NCBI GenBank assembly: GCA_963755195.1
Contig: CAVWIZ010000002.1
Span: 186,001-250,000, forward strand
Direction: 5' to 3'
Source of the DNA: CAVQJU01 sp963755195
Lineage (GTDB): Bacteria; Acidobacteriota; Vicinamibacteria; Vicinamibacterales; CAVVIG01
DNA: 64,000 bases
Positions 18,914 through 27,340 of this stretch are shown here, one piece after another. Position 1 is the stretch's first letter. The number at the start of each line of letters is the position of its first letter. The translations under genes were made by a program, and so were the position numbers. The notes beneath the pieces were generated by a model. It saw only the letters and a list, made by a program, of their open reading frames with translations. It made no database searches and had not been told where the DNA came from.

Positions 18914-20380
18914 ATGACCAAGAGATGTATGACCGTGGTGATGCTTCTGGCAGGGCTGGCGGTGCCGGCCGTCGTATCGGCTCAGGACGCCAAAGCCGTC
19001 CTCAGCGCCGCGGCGAAGGCCATGGGCTCGGAAAACCTGAATTCCATTTCCTATTACGGTGCGGCAGCGAACTTCAACCTCGGCCAGTCGAACAACGCGA
19101 ACGGCGCCTGGCCACGAAACAACGTGAGCGACTACGTCCGGTCGATCGACTTCACGCAGCCGGTCTCGCGCGCCACTGGGGTCACGTTTGCCGCGCCCGT
19201 CACCGGCGGGCCGCCAATCCAGGGTGCGTTCCAGCAGAACATCACGGCCGCCAACACGGCCTGGGCGCAGCAGTTGGAGATCTGGATCACGCCGTGGGGC
19301 TTCCTCAAAGGCGCGGCCGCGAACAACGCGACCGCAGCGTCGCAGGTGGTCGGCGGCCGGACCTTCAAAGTTGTCACGTGGATGACGCCGCAAAAGGCGC
19401 CGTCCGGCGTCTCGTACAAAGTCGTCGGCTATATCAACGGCCGAAATCTCGTGGACAAGGTCCAGACCTGGCTCGAGAACCCTATTTTCGGGGACATGCT
19501 CGTTGAAGCCGTCTACAGCGAGTACAGGGATGCCAACGGCGTGAAGTACCCGTCAGCGATTGTTCAGAAGCGAGGGGGACAGGCAACGTTCGAAGCACAG
19601 ATCCTCGGCGTGCGAGTGAACCCCGCAAACATCGCCGAGCTGGTGACGCCTCCCGCGGGCGGCGGGCGCGGCGGACCGGGTGGACCGGGCGGCCCGCCCC
19701 CGGCGGCCGCCGGGCCTTCGTCCGAGAAGCTCGCTGACGGCGTGTACCGTCTCAACGGCGCGTACAATGCTCTGGCGATCGAGTTCAAGGATCACATCGT
19801 GCTGTTCGAGGGCGGCCCGCAGAACGAAGCGCGGTCGCTCGCCATCATCGCCGAGGCCAAGAAGGTGATCCCGAACAAGCCGATTCGCTACTCGATTCTC
19901 ACGCACCACCACTTCGACCACTCGAGCGGGCTCCCCGCCGTCGTCGCCGAGGGCGCCACGATCATCACGGGGCAGGTGAACACGGCGTTCCTGATGAAGG
20001 CGCTCAGCGCGCCGCGGACGCTCGCGCCCGATGCGATGTCGAAATCCGGGAAGAAGCCGAAGATCGAGGGTGTCGCCCAAAAGCGGGTGCTGCAGGACGA
20101 GACGCGCACCGTCGAGATCCACCCCGTCACGGGTCTTCCTCACGCCGACGGGATGTTGATGGTGTACCTCCCGAAGGAAAAACTTCTGGCCTACGCGGAT
20201 ATGTTCAACCTGCCGCCGGCGGACAACCCGGTGCCCAATCCCCCGGTGGTGGGGACGCAGGTCTTCCTCGAGAACATCGATCGATTGAAGCTCGAGCCCG
20301 AGAGAATCCTGTCCGTGCACACGCTGAATCCGGATCGCCTCGCAACGAAGGCGGACATTCAGAAGTCACTCGGGCGGTAA
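18914..20380 (+). CDS. Exported metallo-beta-lactamase-fold hydrolase
   Basis: Protein of 488 residues with a signal peptide (ending near VVSAQ), an N-terminal domain of about 220 residues of outer-membrane-lipoprotein-like type, a Gly/Pro linker (GGGRGGPGGPGGPPP) and a metallo-beta-lactamase domain. The metal site motif is LTHHHFDHSSG, with further ligands in HPVTGLPHADGMLMVYLP and YADMFNLP. The fold catalyses hydrolysis of varied esters, thioesters or sulfur compounds; substrate unknown. I prefer the ATG at 18914 (GAAGGG seven to ten bases upstream) over the GTG at 18899. It is transcribed divergently from the cluster at 18787. Confidence 0.85.
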   Translation: MTKRCMTVVMLLAGLAVPAVVSAQDAKAVLSAAAKAMGSENLNSISYYGAAANFNLGQSNNANGAWPRNNVSDYVRSIDFTQPVSRATGVTFAAPVTGGPPIQGAFQQNITAANTAWAQQLEIWITPWGFLKGAAANNATAASQVVGGRTFKVVTWMTPQKAPSGVSYKVVGYINGRNLVDKVQTWLENPIFGDMLVEAVYSEYRDANGVKYPSAIVQKRGGQATFEAQILGVRVNPANIAELVTPPAGGGRGGPGGPGGPPPAAAGPSSEKLADGVYRLNGAYNALAIEFKDHIVLFEGGPQNEARSLAIIAEAKKVIPNKPIRYSILTHHHFDHSSGLPAVVAEGATIITGQVNTAFLMKALSAPRTLAPDAMSKSGKKPKIEGVAQKRVLQDETRTVEIHPVTGLPHADGMLMVYLPKEKLLAYADMFNLPPADNPVPNPPVVGTQVFLENIDRLKLEPERILSVHTLNPDRLATKADIQKSLGR

Positions 20381-20422
20381 GTTGTCGGAGCAGCGCCTGC
20401 GCTCATTCGCCAGGCCTGCCGA

Positions 20423-20485
20423 CACGAAGGCACGAAAGCACGAAGTTCTTGGTACCAAGATTCTTCGTGTCTTCGTGCCTTCGTG
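20423..20485. repeat. Near-perfect long inverted repeat, CACGAAGG type
   Basis: A 23-base arm built of CACGAAGG / CACGAAAG units (20423-20445) faces its complement (20461-20485) across a short loop containing GGTACC. It lies 40 bases after the stop at 20380 and might act in transcription termination or mRNA stability. The same unit type recurs at 54662-54693. Confidence 0.75.
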
Positions 20486-20678
20486 GTTTAGCGTCGCTGA
20501 TGGGAACACTATGAAACCGATGGTTGCCTCCAAGGGCTGAGGCGAGGACTGACAGATCCGTCAGAACGGTTGCGGAACTGCAGAGGGGCGCGGTGCCGTT
20601 CACGGCGCTCGCGTGAAATCATGTGAACCCCTCATCGGGAACGGCGCTTGCCCTGCAGCATCCCTGGAGAGACGCGCC

Positions 20679-21246
20679 ATGAACGGAAAGTCCCCGTACA
20701 AGATCGGTACCGCCTTCAACCCGGGTTGCCGCCGTTTCCGACGAGTGGGGCCTGTACGATCCCAATCAGGCGGGCATCAAGGCCGCCCTCCGAGCCGTGC
20801 GCACGGTGCACACGCCGACGATCACCGACATCGTGCCCGAGCAGCGGGCCGCTGAGGTCCTGCCGGAGCCGAAGGTTCGCGATCTCCCAATCGAGTCGGC
20901 CATTCGCGACGTCGCACCGGAGCCGGAAGTTCGCGACCTCACACTCGAGGTCGCCGCCGCGTCCGAGAGCACCGACGCCGAGGCAGAGGTCTACAAGCTC
21001 GGCGTTTCTGAACCGGAGCCGGAACCCGAGCCGGACACCCCGAAGACGGCGGATAGAGGCGCCGTGTACACGCTGGAGTTTCCGGCCCGCTGCCCGCAGT
21101 GCTGCAAGAAGATCAGCACGGTCCGCGTCTCGCGACTGCTCCGCACGCAGGTGTCGTTCACCTCGACGCTCCCGCGCAAGGGCTACATCATCGTCTGTCC
21201 GGAGTGCGACGGGATGGTGTCGGCGGAACTCTCAGGGCTGATCTGA
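20679..21246 (+). CDS. Zinc-ribbon protein, unknown (probable indel near start)
   Basis: About 188 residues. From about 20728 the frame reads AAVSDEWGLYDPNQAGIKA, followed by three VRDLxxExA-like repeats (Glu/Pro-rich) and a C-terminal zinc ribbon: CPQC followed by CPEC. The in-frame start is only the GTG at 20797, which would cut off obvious coding sequence. The ATG at 20679 opens another frame (MNGKSPYKIGTAFNPG) that runs into it perfectly if one T at 20726-20727 is removed. I therefore take 20679 as the start with a one-base insertion. No function can be assigned; the following coiled-coil/GAF gene is 23 bases away and probably co-transcribed. Confidence 0.65.
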
Positions 21247-21269
21247 TTCAAGACGAGACGGTGTTTCGT

Positions 21270-22358
21270 ATGGAGTTTCGTGAGTACGCCGCCAGTGAAG
21301 TTTCCAGCCTGATCGACCGGATAGTGACGGACGTCGACGGGCGCACCAAAGCGCAGATCCAGGGCATTCAACGCGAGCACGAGGCCATCCTGGCATCCCT
21401 CCGCCTGCAGCTCGAAGCACAGGCCCGGGAGCTCGACTCGCGCGGCAAAGCGAAGGACGATCTGGCCGCGGCCGTCGCCGAGACGCGGTCACAGCTCGAC
21501 GTCCTGCGGACCGAGCTCGACGTGCAGCGCGCAGCGGTCGAGGCGCAGCGAGCCCAGGCGGATACATACCGTGCGGAGATGGAGAGACAGCGCGCCGTGG
21601 CGGAGACCGAGCGCGCCGCGGTGGCGTCGCAGCGCGCTGAAGCCGAGATTCAGCGCAACCTCGCGGCCGCGAACGCCGAGGCGGCGGAGGCCCTGATCGA
21701 AGCGCGGGCGCTCGCCGCTGCACAGGCCGAGGCGGCACGTCTGACCGGGCAGTTCGAGACGACCCTCGAGGAGCTGCGCCACGAACACCTCGCGACGCTC
21801 CAGGAACAGGCCCTGGCGCGCACCGTGCTGCCGCTCGACGAACTGCTCACGGTGTTTGGCGCGCTGGCCAGCGCGTCCACGCCGAGCGCCGTGATGACCG
21901 CCGTCGTGTCCGGGCTCGCCCGCGAATTCTCGCGCGTCGCGCTGTTCCGGCTCCGCGGCGCCCGGCTCGAGTGCGTGAGCCACGCCGGCTTCGAATTCGA
22001 AGGCGACATCTCCAAGGTCGTGATTCCAATGAGCGTGGATTCGCTGCTGACGCGTTCGGTGAACTTGCGGACGACGCAGAGTTTCCTGGCGGGAACGAGC
22101 GAGGATCCGTGCAGCGCGCCCTTCGGCGGCACGCCCGCGTGCGCGCTCGCGCTGCCGCTCGTGTCCGGTGAAGGGACGGTCGCCGTCATCTACGCCGACG
22201 ATTCAGATCAACTCGAATTTGGCTCCGTACCGTCGCCGCTCCTGGTGAAGTTCGCCGAGCTCGTGTGGCAGCACGCGATTCTCGTGCTCCAGCGTGCCTC
22301 GGCGGCGCAGAAGACTCTCGCCGTCATCCCATCGCAGAGTTTCGATCGTCTGGCGTAG
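21270..22358 (+). CDS. Coiled-coil protein with C-terminal GAF-like domain
   Basis: Cytoplasmic protein of 362 residues. Residues about 20-190 form a long, Ala/Glu/Gln/Arg-rich coiled coil with repeating AVEAQRAQA, AVETERAAV and EAEIQR units. Residues about 195-350 resemble a GAF sensor: LPLDELLTVFGALASAST, VSGLAREFSRVALFRLRG, and ACALALPLVSGEGTVAVIYADD. No catalytic or DNA-binding domain is present, so it may be a scaffold or ligand sensor. The ATG at 21270 is used; a GTG three codons earlier is equally possible. The 3' end overlaps the convergent gene at 22324 by 35 bases. Confidence 0.75.
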   Translation: MEFREYAASEVSSLIDRIVTDVDGRTKAQIQGIQREHEAILASLRLQLEAQARELDSRGKAKDDLAAAVAETRSQLDVLRTELDVQRAAVEAQRAQADTYRAEMERQRAVAETERAAVASQRAEAEIQRNLAAANAEAAEALIEARALAAAQAEAARLTGQFETTLEELRHEHLATLQEQALARTVLPLDELLTVFGALASASTPSAVMTAVVSGLAREFSRVALFRLRGARLECVSHAGFEFEGDISKVVIPMSVDSLLTRSVNLRTTQSFLAGTSEDPCSAPFGGTPACALALPLVSGEGTVAVIYADDSDQLEFGSVPSPLLVKFAELVWQHAILVLQRASAAQKTLAVIPSQSFDRLA

Positions 22359-22593
22359 TCCACAGCGCGTCGCTCGTCCACGGCATATCGGAACTCGCAA
22401 TCACGCGCGCGGTCGTCACCAGATCCTCGAGCTCGCCTGCTCGCAGCAGCGCACGTCGCAGTTCCATGAAGTACTCGACGTCCTCGCCGGTCGCGTGCTC
22501 GATGACCAGTCGAAACGGGCCGCTCGCCTGAGGGCCCAGGGCCGACAATTCCAAACGAACGGCGTCGGGATCAACCAGAAATAGCGTCAGCAT
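22324..22593 (-). CDS. Small hypothetical protein
   Basis: Reverse-strand frame of 89 residues with strong third-position GC bias. It contains LFLVDPDAVRLELSALGP and FRLVIEHATGEDVEYFMELR, an acidic soluble protein without signal peptide. The ATG at 22593 is chosen over 22668 because the extra N-terminal part has weak codon bias. It converges with the coiled-coil gene, overlapping its last 35 bases. I do not recognise the family. Confidence 0.55.
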   Translation of the reverse strand: MLTLFLVDPDAVRLELSALGPQASGPFRLVIEHATGEDVEYFMELRRALLRAGELEDLVTTARVIASSDMPWTSDALWTTPDDRNSAMG

Positions 22594-22716
22594 GTTGAAC
22601 GTGTAAACCAAGCTCGATGCCAGTCCGGTCTGCACAGTGTCACTCGCAGTTGCATGTCGGCCTGACACCTGTTGTCAGCTGGCGTTGACAAATCGCGGCA
22701 TAGGATGCGATCACAT

Positions 22717-22840
22717 AGGGCTGAGGGCTGAGGGCTGAGGGCTGAGGGCTAGGGGCTAGGGGCTAGGGGCTGGGGACTGGGGACTGGGGACTGGGGACTG
22801 GGGACTGGGGACTGGGGACTGGGGACTGGGGACTGGGGGC
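22717..22840. repeat. Heptamer minisatellite (GGGCTGA / GGGGACT)
   Basis: About 17 tandem 7-bp units, changing from GGGCTGA through GGGGCTA to GGGGACT across the array. It lies in the divergent intergenic region between 22593 and 23181. A related array is at 55268-55365. Confidence 0.95.
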
Positions 22841-22920
22841 CGAGCGGCTGATCTGTTACGCGAATTCGCGTGGGCTTTCTGTCTTCTGCCCTCAGCACTC
22901 AACCCTGGAAGAAATGCCAG

Positions 22921-22956
22921 GGGGGCTGCCCCCGACGAACCGGCCTGGCAGCCCCC
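22921..22956. repeat. GC-rich hairpin
   Basis: GGGGGCTGCC (22921-22930) and GGCAGCCCCC (22947-22956) are perfect inverted arms around 16 bases. No T-tract follows. The remainder of the 22841-23180 gap shows nothing else that I can identify. Confidence 0.6.
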
Positions 22957-23180
22957 GAGGTAGTGGACGCATCGGTCAGTGCACCTCCGATGCGTACCCT
23001 CAAAGAACTATTTCGGTTCGACATGCGGCCGGCGACAGCGCGTGGCTCGCGCGACGTGCCAGCGCGTGCAGGAGCGCGTCAACCGAGGCCGCATCGTGCG
23101 GGTTCAATCGTTCGTGTTCAACGCCGTCCCGTTGTGCTACGCTCCGATCGATTCTCGGATCCGTGGCGGGAGGTGGCTCA

Positions 23181-23702
23181 GTGAATGCGGTGGGTGACTC
23201 AACCGATCGGGCGCCCGAACAGGACCTCCGGTCAGGGATTGAGCGGCGGGCCTCTGCGCGCCGGAAGGAATTCGAATCGTCCCTCACGTTCTCCGTCGGC
23301 GCTGTCAGTACGGAGCGTCGCGGCGGCGAACGCCGAACAGCAGACCGTCGAGCCGCAGCGCTGGCTCTCAGCCTGCCACAGCTTGTCTGCCCCAACTGCC
23401 GGGGACCTCTCGAGTTCGAAGCCAGGCTGTCCTGGCACCTGCCCGGCGCCTACACGGTCGATGCCGGGTACTGTCCCGCGTGCTCACGGCGGTTTCTCCG
23501 CGATCGTGCGACAGGCGTGTACGAATCCTTGTCGTGGACGCCGCTGTGCCGCTTTTGCCGTGAGCCGGTCGGGGGCGGCCGGACCACCGAGAACGCTGCG
23601 TTCGTCACGTATCACTGCCAGGCCCATCCCGCGGAGGAGTGGCAATACGCGCCGCACACCGACCGCTGGACCGCCTGCGCGCCGGTCGGCGTGTCTCGCT
23701 GA
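23181..23702 (+). CDS. Double zinc-ribbon hypothetical protein
   Basis: Soluble protein of 173 residues. The N-terminal 70 residues are basic and rich in RRG/ERR (RRASARRKEF, ERRGGERRTADRR), similar to the RSGxDRRS motif found in many PilZ-neighbour proteins. Then come two metal-binding sites, CPNC...CPAC and CRFC with a later Cys-His (YHCQAHPAEEW). The GTG start at 23181 is supported by GGGAGG at about 23168. It converges on the bactofilin gene. Function unknown; nucleic-acid or protein binding is plausible for such ribbons. Confidence 0.7.
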   Translation: MNAVGDSTDRAPEQDLRSGIERRASARRKEFESSLTFSVGAVSTERRGGERRTADRRAAALALSLPQLVCPNCRGPLEFEARLSWHLPGAYTVDAGYCPACSRRFLRDRATGVYESLSWTPLCRFCREPVGGGRTTENAAFVTYHCQAHPAEEWQYAPHTDRWTACAPVGVSR

Positions 23703-23723
23703 GCGTCTGACGTTGCGCCGCGA

Positions 23724-24179
23724 TCAGACTGCGACCGCGAGTCGCTGTGCGGTTTCCGCGTGTACCGGCTGAGTGGTGACGCGTCCTTTGATCACGGCGC
23801 CCTCGCACAGCACGATGTGCGGCGCCCGGAGATCGCCGTACACCGATCCTGTCGCCCGCACCTCGATCCTTTCGCGAGCGCTGACATCCCCTCTCACGGC
23901 ACCGACGATTGTGATGGCGCGCGCCATGAGCGGCGCCGTGACGGATGCGCCGGCTCCCACCGTCAGATGGTGGTCGCCGATCTCGATCGTGCCCTCCACC
24001 CGGCCGTTGATGGTCAGGTCTTCGGCGCAGATAATCTCGCCCCTGATGACGACCGATGGGCCGATCCCCACCTCTGGCAACCGCTCCTGCGGCGTGACCG
24101 GGACCGGCGGTGTGACCGGGACCGGCGGAACCGGGGCGGCCGGCCGGCTCACCGGGGCTTCAGCGCGTGCGTTCCACAT
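23724..24179 (-). CDS. Bactofilin family cytoskeletal protein
   Basis: Protein of 151 residues. After a Pro/Val-rich N-terminal tail (PVPPVPVTPPVPVTP) the bactofilin beta-helix core begins: VGIGPSVVIRGEIICAEDLTINGRV, GTIEIGDHHLTVGAGASV, AITIVGAVRGDVSARERIEVRATGSVYGDL and GAVIKGRV. Bactofilins polymerise into membrane-associated filaments involved in shape, stalk or pole organisation. The ATG at 24179 has TGGAGG just upstream, so the longer frame to 24323 is rejected. A perfect 20-bp palindrome sits 27 bases upstream of the start. Confidence 0.9.
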   Translation of the reverse strand: MWNARAEAPVSRPAAPVPPVPVTPPVPVTPQERLPEVGIGPSVVIRGEIICAEDLTINGRVEGTIEIGDHHLTVGAGASVTAPLMARAITIVGAVRGDVSARERIEVRATGSVYGDLRAPHIVLCEGAVIKGRVTTQPVHAETAQRLAVAV

Positions 24180-24205
24180 CGCCCACCTCCAAGAAAGCTG
24201 CAGCG

Positions 24206-24225
24206 ATCGGACGCGTGCGTCCGAT
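24206..24225. promoter_or_regulatory. Perfect 20-bp palindrome upstream of bactofilin
   Basis: ATCGGACGC and GCGTCCGAT are perfect 9-base arms around a central GT. The site is upstream of the reverse-strand bactofilin start (24179) and has the size of a dimeric repressor operator. Confidence 0.45.
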
Positions 24226-24553
24226 GTGTGACTGACTTTGGCGACGAAGGGTACCAGAACGGTCGCTCCAGTACAAGCAGGATTTCCCGCATCGCGCGCC
24301 CCTTTTTCTCCCTGATGCGGCACTCCCGCCGTGCGCCATGGCTCAAATCACGCGTTGGCGGCAGTCCGGGCCGGGCGTACGACTTGCACTGCCACTCTGC
24401 AAGCCGGGGACGGAACGACCCGAGGCGAGCACACCGCATCCGAACGAATACCTACTCCATAGGGCTTCGTCGCGGCCGAGCGGCGTGCACGCCCCGCGGA
24501 CGCTCTGCTCCCCGCACCAGATTCCACGTTGACCGCGCACGAGTGATTCGACG
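24226..24553. other. Intergenic region without recognised genes
   Basis: Stretch between the bactofilin upstream region and the adenylate kinase start. Both strands have open frames but with no ribosome site or consistent codon bias. I see no repeat or promoter that I can defend. Confidence 0.5.
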
Positions 24554-25516
24554 ATGCCCCTGATGAGGACGAGGCCGAGGCCGACCGCCGAGGAGTTCCA
24601 GCTCCACCAACCCGGCGGCGCGCTTGTCGATGCGTCCAAGACAACAGTCCGTTGGCCGATCGCCGTCAATCTGGTCCTGATCGGACCGCCAGGCTCGGGC
24701 AAAGGGACACAGGCGATGCGTCTGACGTGTCTCACTGGCGTGCCCGTCATCTCAACGGGCGACATGCTCCGGCGAGCCGTGCAGGCGAACACCCCTGTCG
24801 GCCGGACCGTCAAGGCGGCGATGGAGCGGGGCGAGTTGATCGGCGACGACATGATGACGGCCATTGTCGCGGCGCGGCTGCGGGAGGGCGATACCGCGCG
24901 CGGCTTTATCCTGGACGGCTTCCCGCGAACGGTGGAGCAGGCCCTGGCGCTCGACGCCATGATGGAACACCGGGGCCCCCTGCTGGTGGTCGAGCTCGCG
25001 GTCCCCGAGGGGGCGTTGATTCGGCGTTTGAGCCTGCGACGGATTTGCGACCGATGCGGGATGAACGCGGAGCCGGCCGACGGCGCGGTCGACAGCGCCC
25101 GCGAAAGTGAGGGGCGCGCCCGGGCTGGCGCGGGCTGCCGCTGCGGCGGATCCCTTCAGCAGCGTTCCGACGATTGCGAGACGGTCGCCCGCGAACGGCA
25201 GCGGACCTACCAGCGCGCGACCCGGCCGCTCGTCGACTTCTACCACCAGCGACGCATGCTGCACGCTATCGACGGCACGCTTCCGGCCGATCTCGTGACC
25301 GCGCAGATCGGCCGCGCGATCGAATCGGCCGTCAGCCAGGCTTCGCCCTTAGCCCTTCACGATCGCATCCACTTCACCTCCCTCATCCGTTTGACAGCCC
25401 GCGAAGGCTGTAGTAGCGCGCGGCGCAGGAATCTGTGCCGGGGCCGATCGCGCCGGTGTATAACGGTACATGTCGGTCGTGGCCGGAATCGCCGGCCGCC
25501 AGAGGAGGCTATGTGA
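24554..25516 (+). CDS. adk: Adenylate kinase with unusual N- and C-terminal extensions
   Basis: Catalyses ATP + AMP to 2 ADP. P-loop GPPGSGKGTQA begins near residue 44; then STGDMLRRAV (AMP site), GFILDGFPRTVEQA, and a zinc-type LID with CDRC and CRCGG followed by QQRSDD and RATRPLVDFY. The total of 320 residues is about 100 longer than normal: a 36-residue N-terminal extension, an Ala/Gly/Glu insertion in the LID, and a basic tail of about 60 residues after IGRAIESA. The tail overlaps the promoter region of the next gene and has poor codon bias, so a frameshift near 25330 that removed the true stop is likely. The LID's second pair is CxC, not the usual CxxC. It may be a second, divergent adk. 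Confidence 0.82.
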   Translation: MPLMRTRPRPTAEEFQLHQPGGALVDASKTTVRWPIAVNLVLIGPPGSGKGTQAMRLTCLTGVPVISTGDMLRRAVQANTPVGRTVKAAMERGELIGDDMMTAIVAARLREGDTARGFILDGFPRTVEQALALDAMMEHRGPLLVVELAVPEGALIRRLSLRRICDRCGMNAEPADGAVDSARESEGRARAGAGCRCGGSLQQRSDDCETVARERQRTYQRATRPLVDFYHQRRMLHAIDGTLPADLVTAQIGRAIESAVSQASPLALHDRIHFTSLIRLTAREGCSSARRRNLCRGRSRRCITVHVGRGRNRRPPEEAM

Positions 25517-26319
25517 GATTCCCCGTCAAGGCTGCATTCGTCGCGACGCTATGCCTGTCTGCCTGGCCCCTTCAGGCCGCCGACGGCCTGCTCATCGTGG
25601 AGAAGACGACAAGCGGCGGCAGCACGCAGACCAATCAGATTCAGATCGAAAAGGACAGGATGCGGGCGGAAATGATCGGTCAGGCCGGCGAGAAGCAGGC
25701 GGTCGTGTTCGACGGCGCCAAGCAGGTGCTCTGGCTCGTCAACTACGATCAGAAGAGTTACAACGAGATGACGAAGGCCGACGTCGATCGCCTGGGCGGG
25801 CAGATGTCGAGCGCGATGGCTCAAATGGAGGCGCAGCTCAAGGGCCTGCCGCCTGAACAGCGCGCTCAAGTGGAAGCCATGATGAAGGGGCGCGGGATGG
25901 CCGGCCGGGGCGGTGAACAATCACAGAAGACCGAGTATCGGAAAACCGGCACCGACACGGTCGGCAAATGGACGTGCGACAAGTACGACGGCTACCAGAA
26001 CAACCAGAAGACGTCCGAAGTATGTGCCGCCGATCCCAAGGCGCTGGGGTTTGCCGCGGCGGACTTCCAGATTACGAAACAACTCGTCGAATTTTTCCGA
26101 AAGCTCGCGCCGCAGGCCGCGGACCGTGTGCTCGCGATTGGCACACCCGACGATCAGGGCTTCAGCGGAGTGCCCGTGCGACGTGTGACCTTCAGGGGCC
26201 CGCAGCAGACGATCACCGAATTGGCGGACGTCAGCCGTCAGGCGTTCGCGGCCTCCGCGTTCGAGATTCCCGCCGGGTTCAAGAAGGAAGCGTTCGGCGG
26301 CGGCCGGGGTCGGCCATAG
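25513..26319 (+). CDS. Secreted protein with DUF4412-like fold
   Basis: Exported protein of 268 residues starting at a GTG at 25513 with AGGAGG eight bases upstream. Signal peptide VRFPVKAAFVATLCLSAWPL, then a domain with IVEKTTSGGSTQTNQIQIEKDRMRAE, VVFDGAKQVLWLVNYDQKSY and TWKCDKYDGYQ-like text (here TVGKWTCDKYDGYQNNQKTSEVCAAD). This is the pattern of DUF4412-type proteins that measure or bind something at the cell surface, role unknown. The C-terminus is Gly/Arg-rich (FGGGRGRP). It overlaps the annotated end of adk by four bases, but the adk tail is doubtful. Confidence 0.75.
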   Translation: MRFPVKAAFVATLCLSAWPLQAADGLLIVEKTTSGGSTQTNQIQIEKDRMRAEMIGQAGEKQAVVFDGAKQVLWLVNYDQKSYNEMTKADVDRLGGQMSSAMAQMEAQLKGLPPEQRAQVEAMMKGRGMAGRGGEQSQKTEYRKTGTDTVGKWTCDKYDGYQNNQKTSEVCAADPKALGFAAADFQITKQLVEFFRKLAPQAADRVLAIGTPDDQGFSGVPVRRVTFRGPQQTITELADVSRQAFAASAFEIPAGFKKEAFGGGRGRP

Positions 26320-26348
26320 GCGTCGGACCGGCGATCGAGGAAACAGAT

Positions 26349-26669
26349 ATGGCCATTGACGTTGAAGTCGATCTCAGAATTCCACGAGTCAAAGTACCCG
26401 TCCTGGACAAGCAGGGCTATCCGATTGACAACGGCGCCATTCGGTTTACCAAGCTTATCGAGGTGCCGGCCATTCCAAAGCCGGGGGCCTCGCTCCAGCT
26501 GACCACCAGCTCTGGACGGTTGTTTGACTGCGAGGTCACGAGAGCCGACTGGAACGACGAGAAGGAAATCTTCGTGCTGTCCTGCCGGTATTCCAACAGG
26601 TCGATTCCCGCCGACGAGTGCGCCGCATTCTTCAACGATGCGGACTGGAAGATGAAAACGCTCTTGTAG
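26349..26669 (+). CDS. Small soluble protein, PilZ-like size, unknown
   Basis: Protein of 106 residues starting at 26349 with GAGGAAAC upstream. It contains LRIPRVKVPVLDKQGYPID, LTTSSGRLFDCEVTRADWNDEKEIF and a C-terminal FFNDADWKMKTLL. The beta-rich middle with SSGRLFDCEV...FVLSCRY suggests a small barrel. I do not recognise a characterised family. It is 29 bases after the preceding secreted-protein gene on the same strand, so may be co-transcribed. Confidence 0.6.
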   Translation: MAIDVEVDLRIPRVKVPVLDKQGYPIDNGAIRFTKLIEVPAIPKPGASLQLTTSSGRLFDCEVTRADWNDEKEIFVLSCRYSNRSIPADECAAFFNDADWKMKTLL

Positions 26670-27046
26670 GAACCGACGCGCGACGCGATCACGCCGATTT
26701 CATCAATGGCGCCGCCGCCTGAATCGCAGGGGGCATGACAGGCACGGGCATCCTGCGGCACGACCGAGCGGGGCGACGCCACGGCCCGCAAGAAGGCCCG
26801 CAACTGCCGCTCGACGCTCGTCGCCAGGCAATCGGGCGCGGCCAGGAACCCCGCGACGTGGTGAAGGAGTCCTCCGCGCACGTGCACATCCCAGCGGCCC
26901 GGCTGCGCCGAGGCCGACACGCACACGTGCCACGCGCCGGCCAGGTGGCTGAACGTGTGGCGCACGGTCCGGGTCACCGTCACGACAAGACGCGGGTCGG
27001 GCACATCCCGGACCTCCACGTCAATTCTGTTGAAGACCACCATCAT
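26417..27046 (-). CDS. Hypothetical protein, true stop uncertain
   Basis: Reverse frame starting at the ATGATG at 27046, overlapping the stop of the upstream zinc-ribbon gene by ATGA. Residues 1-115 look coding, with strong third-position GC: VFNRIDVEVRDVPDPR, VTVTRTVRHTFSHLAGAWHV, GRWDVHVRGGLLHHVAGFL. The open frame then continues over the opposite-strand gene at 26349-26669, which is unlikely to be real; a stop in another frame at about 26690 suggests an indel. Function unknown. Third gene of a tight reverse-strand operon (27690, 27340, 27046). Confidence 0.5.
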   Translation of the reverse strand: MMVVFNRIDVEVRDVPDPRLVVTVTRTVRHTFSHLAGAWHVCVSASAQPGRWDVHVRGGLLHHVAGFLAAPDCLATSVERQLRAFLRAVASPRSVVPQDARACHAPCDSGGGAIDEIGVIASRVGSYKSVFIFQSASLKNAAHSSAGIDLLEYRQDSTKISFSSFQSALVTSQSNNRPELVVSWSEAPGFGMAGTSISLVNRMAPLSIG

Positions 27047-27340
27047 TGTTGCACCGTGGAGCGAAGCGGTTCGCGCCAGCGTCGCCGCTTGCAGTCGATG
27101 CAGCGGTACGGTCGTCGGTTCGTGAAGAAGGTCAGGGCCCGCTCGTAGCGGGCGACGTGCGAGCGGGTCAGATCGCCCCCGCAGTGATCGCAATGGACCG
27201 TCGCTTGCCGAGTGACCGTCGCGGACCGTGATCGCTTCGGCCGGCGCCACAATGATGTCGCCGTCCGGATCCGCGAGTTCGTCCAGCCAGGTTTCGGCCA
27301 GTTGCAGCCGTGCCGGCTCGTGCGCCTCAGACGTCGGCAT
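27043..27340 (-). CDS. Zinc-ribbon protein, unknown (one indel)
   Basis: Protein of about 99 residues if a one-base insertion at about 27205 is removed. The N-terminal part MPTSEAHEPARLQLAETWLD...VAPAEAITVRDGHSA is in one frame; TVHCDHCGGDLTRSHVARY, FTNRRPYRCIDCKRRRW is in the next. The two CxxC pairs form a zinc ribbon. The start at 27340 overlaps the end of the upstream gene by 14 bases, and the stop overlaps the downstream start by ATGA, so translation is coupled. Unknown function. Confidence 0.6.

Noticed and set aside
22607..22622. Sigma-54-like TGGCATCGAGCTTGGT on the reverse strand before 22593
   Set aside because: The -12 box has GG rather than GC and the implied leader is only about four bases.
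22717..22840. Possible CRISPR-like array
   Set aside because: Units are 7 bp with no spacers; a simple minisatellite.
24149..24439. Reverse frame of 96 codons upstream of bactofilin
   Set aside because: No ribosome site and poor codon bias; most of it lies in the intergenic region and only its 3' end overlaps the bactofilin start.
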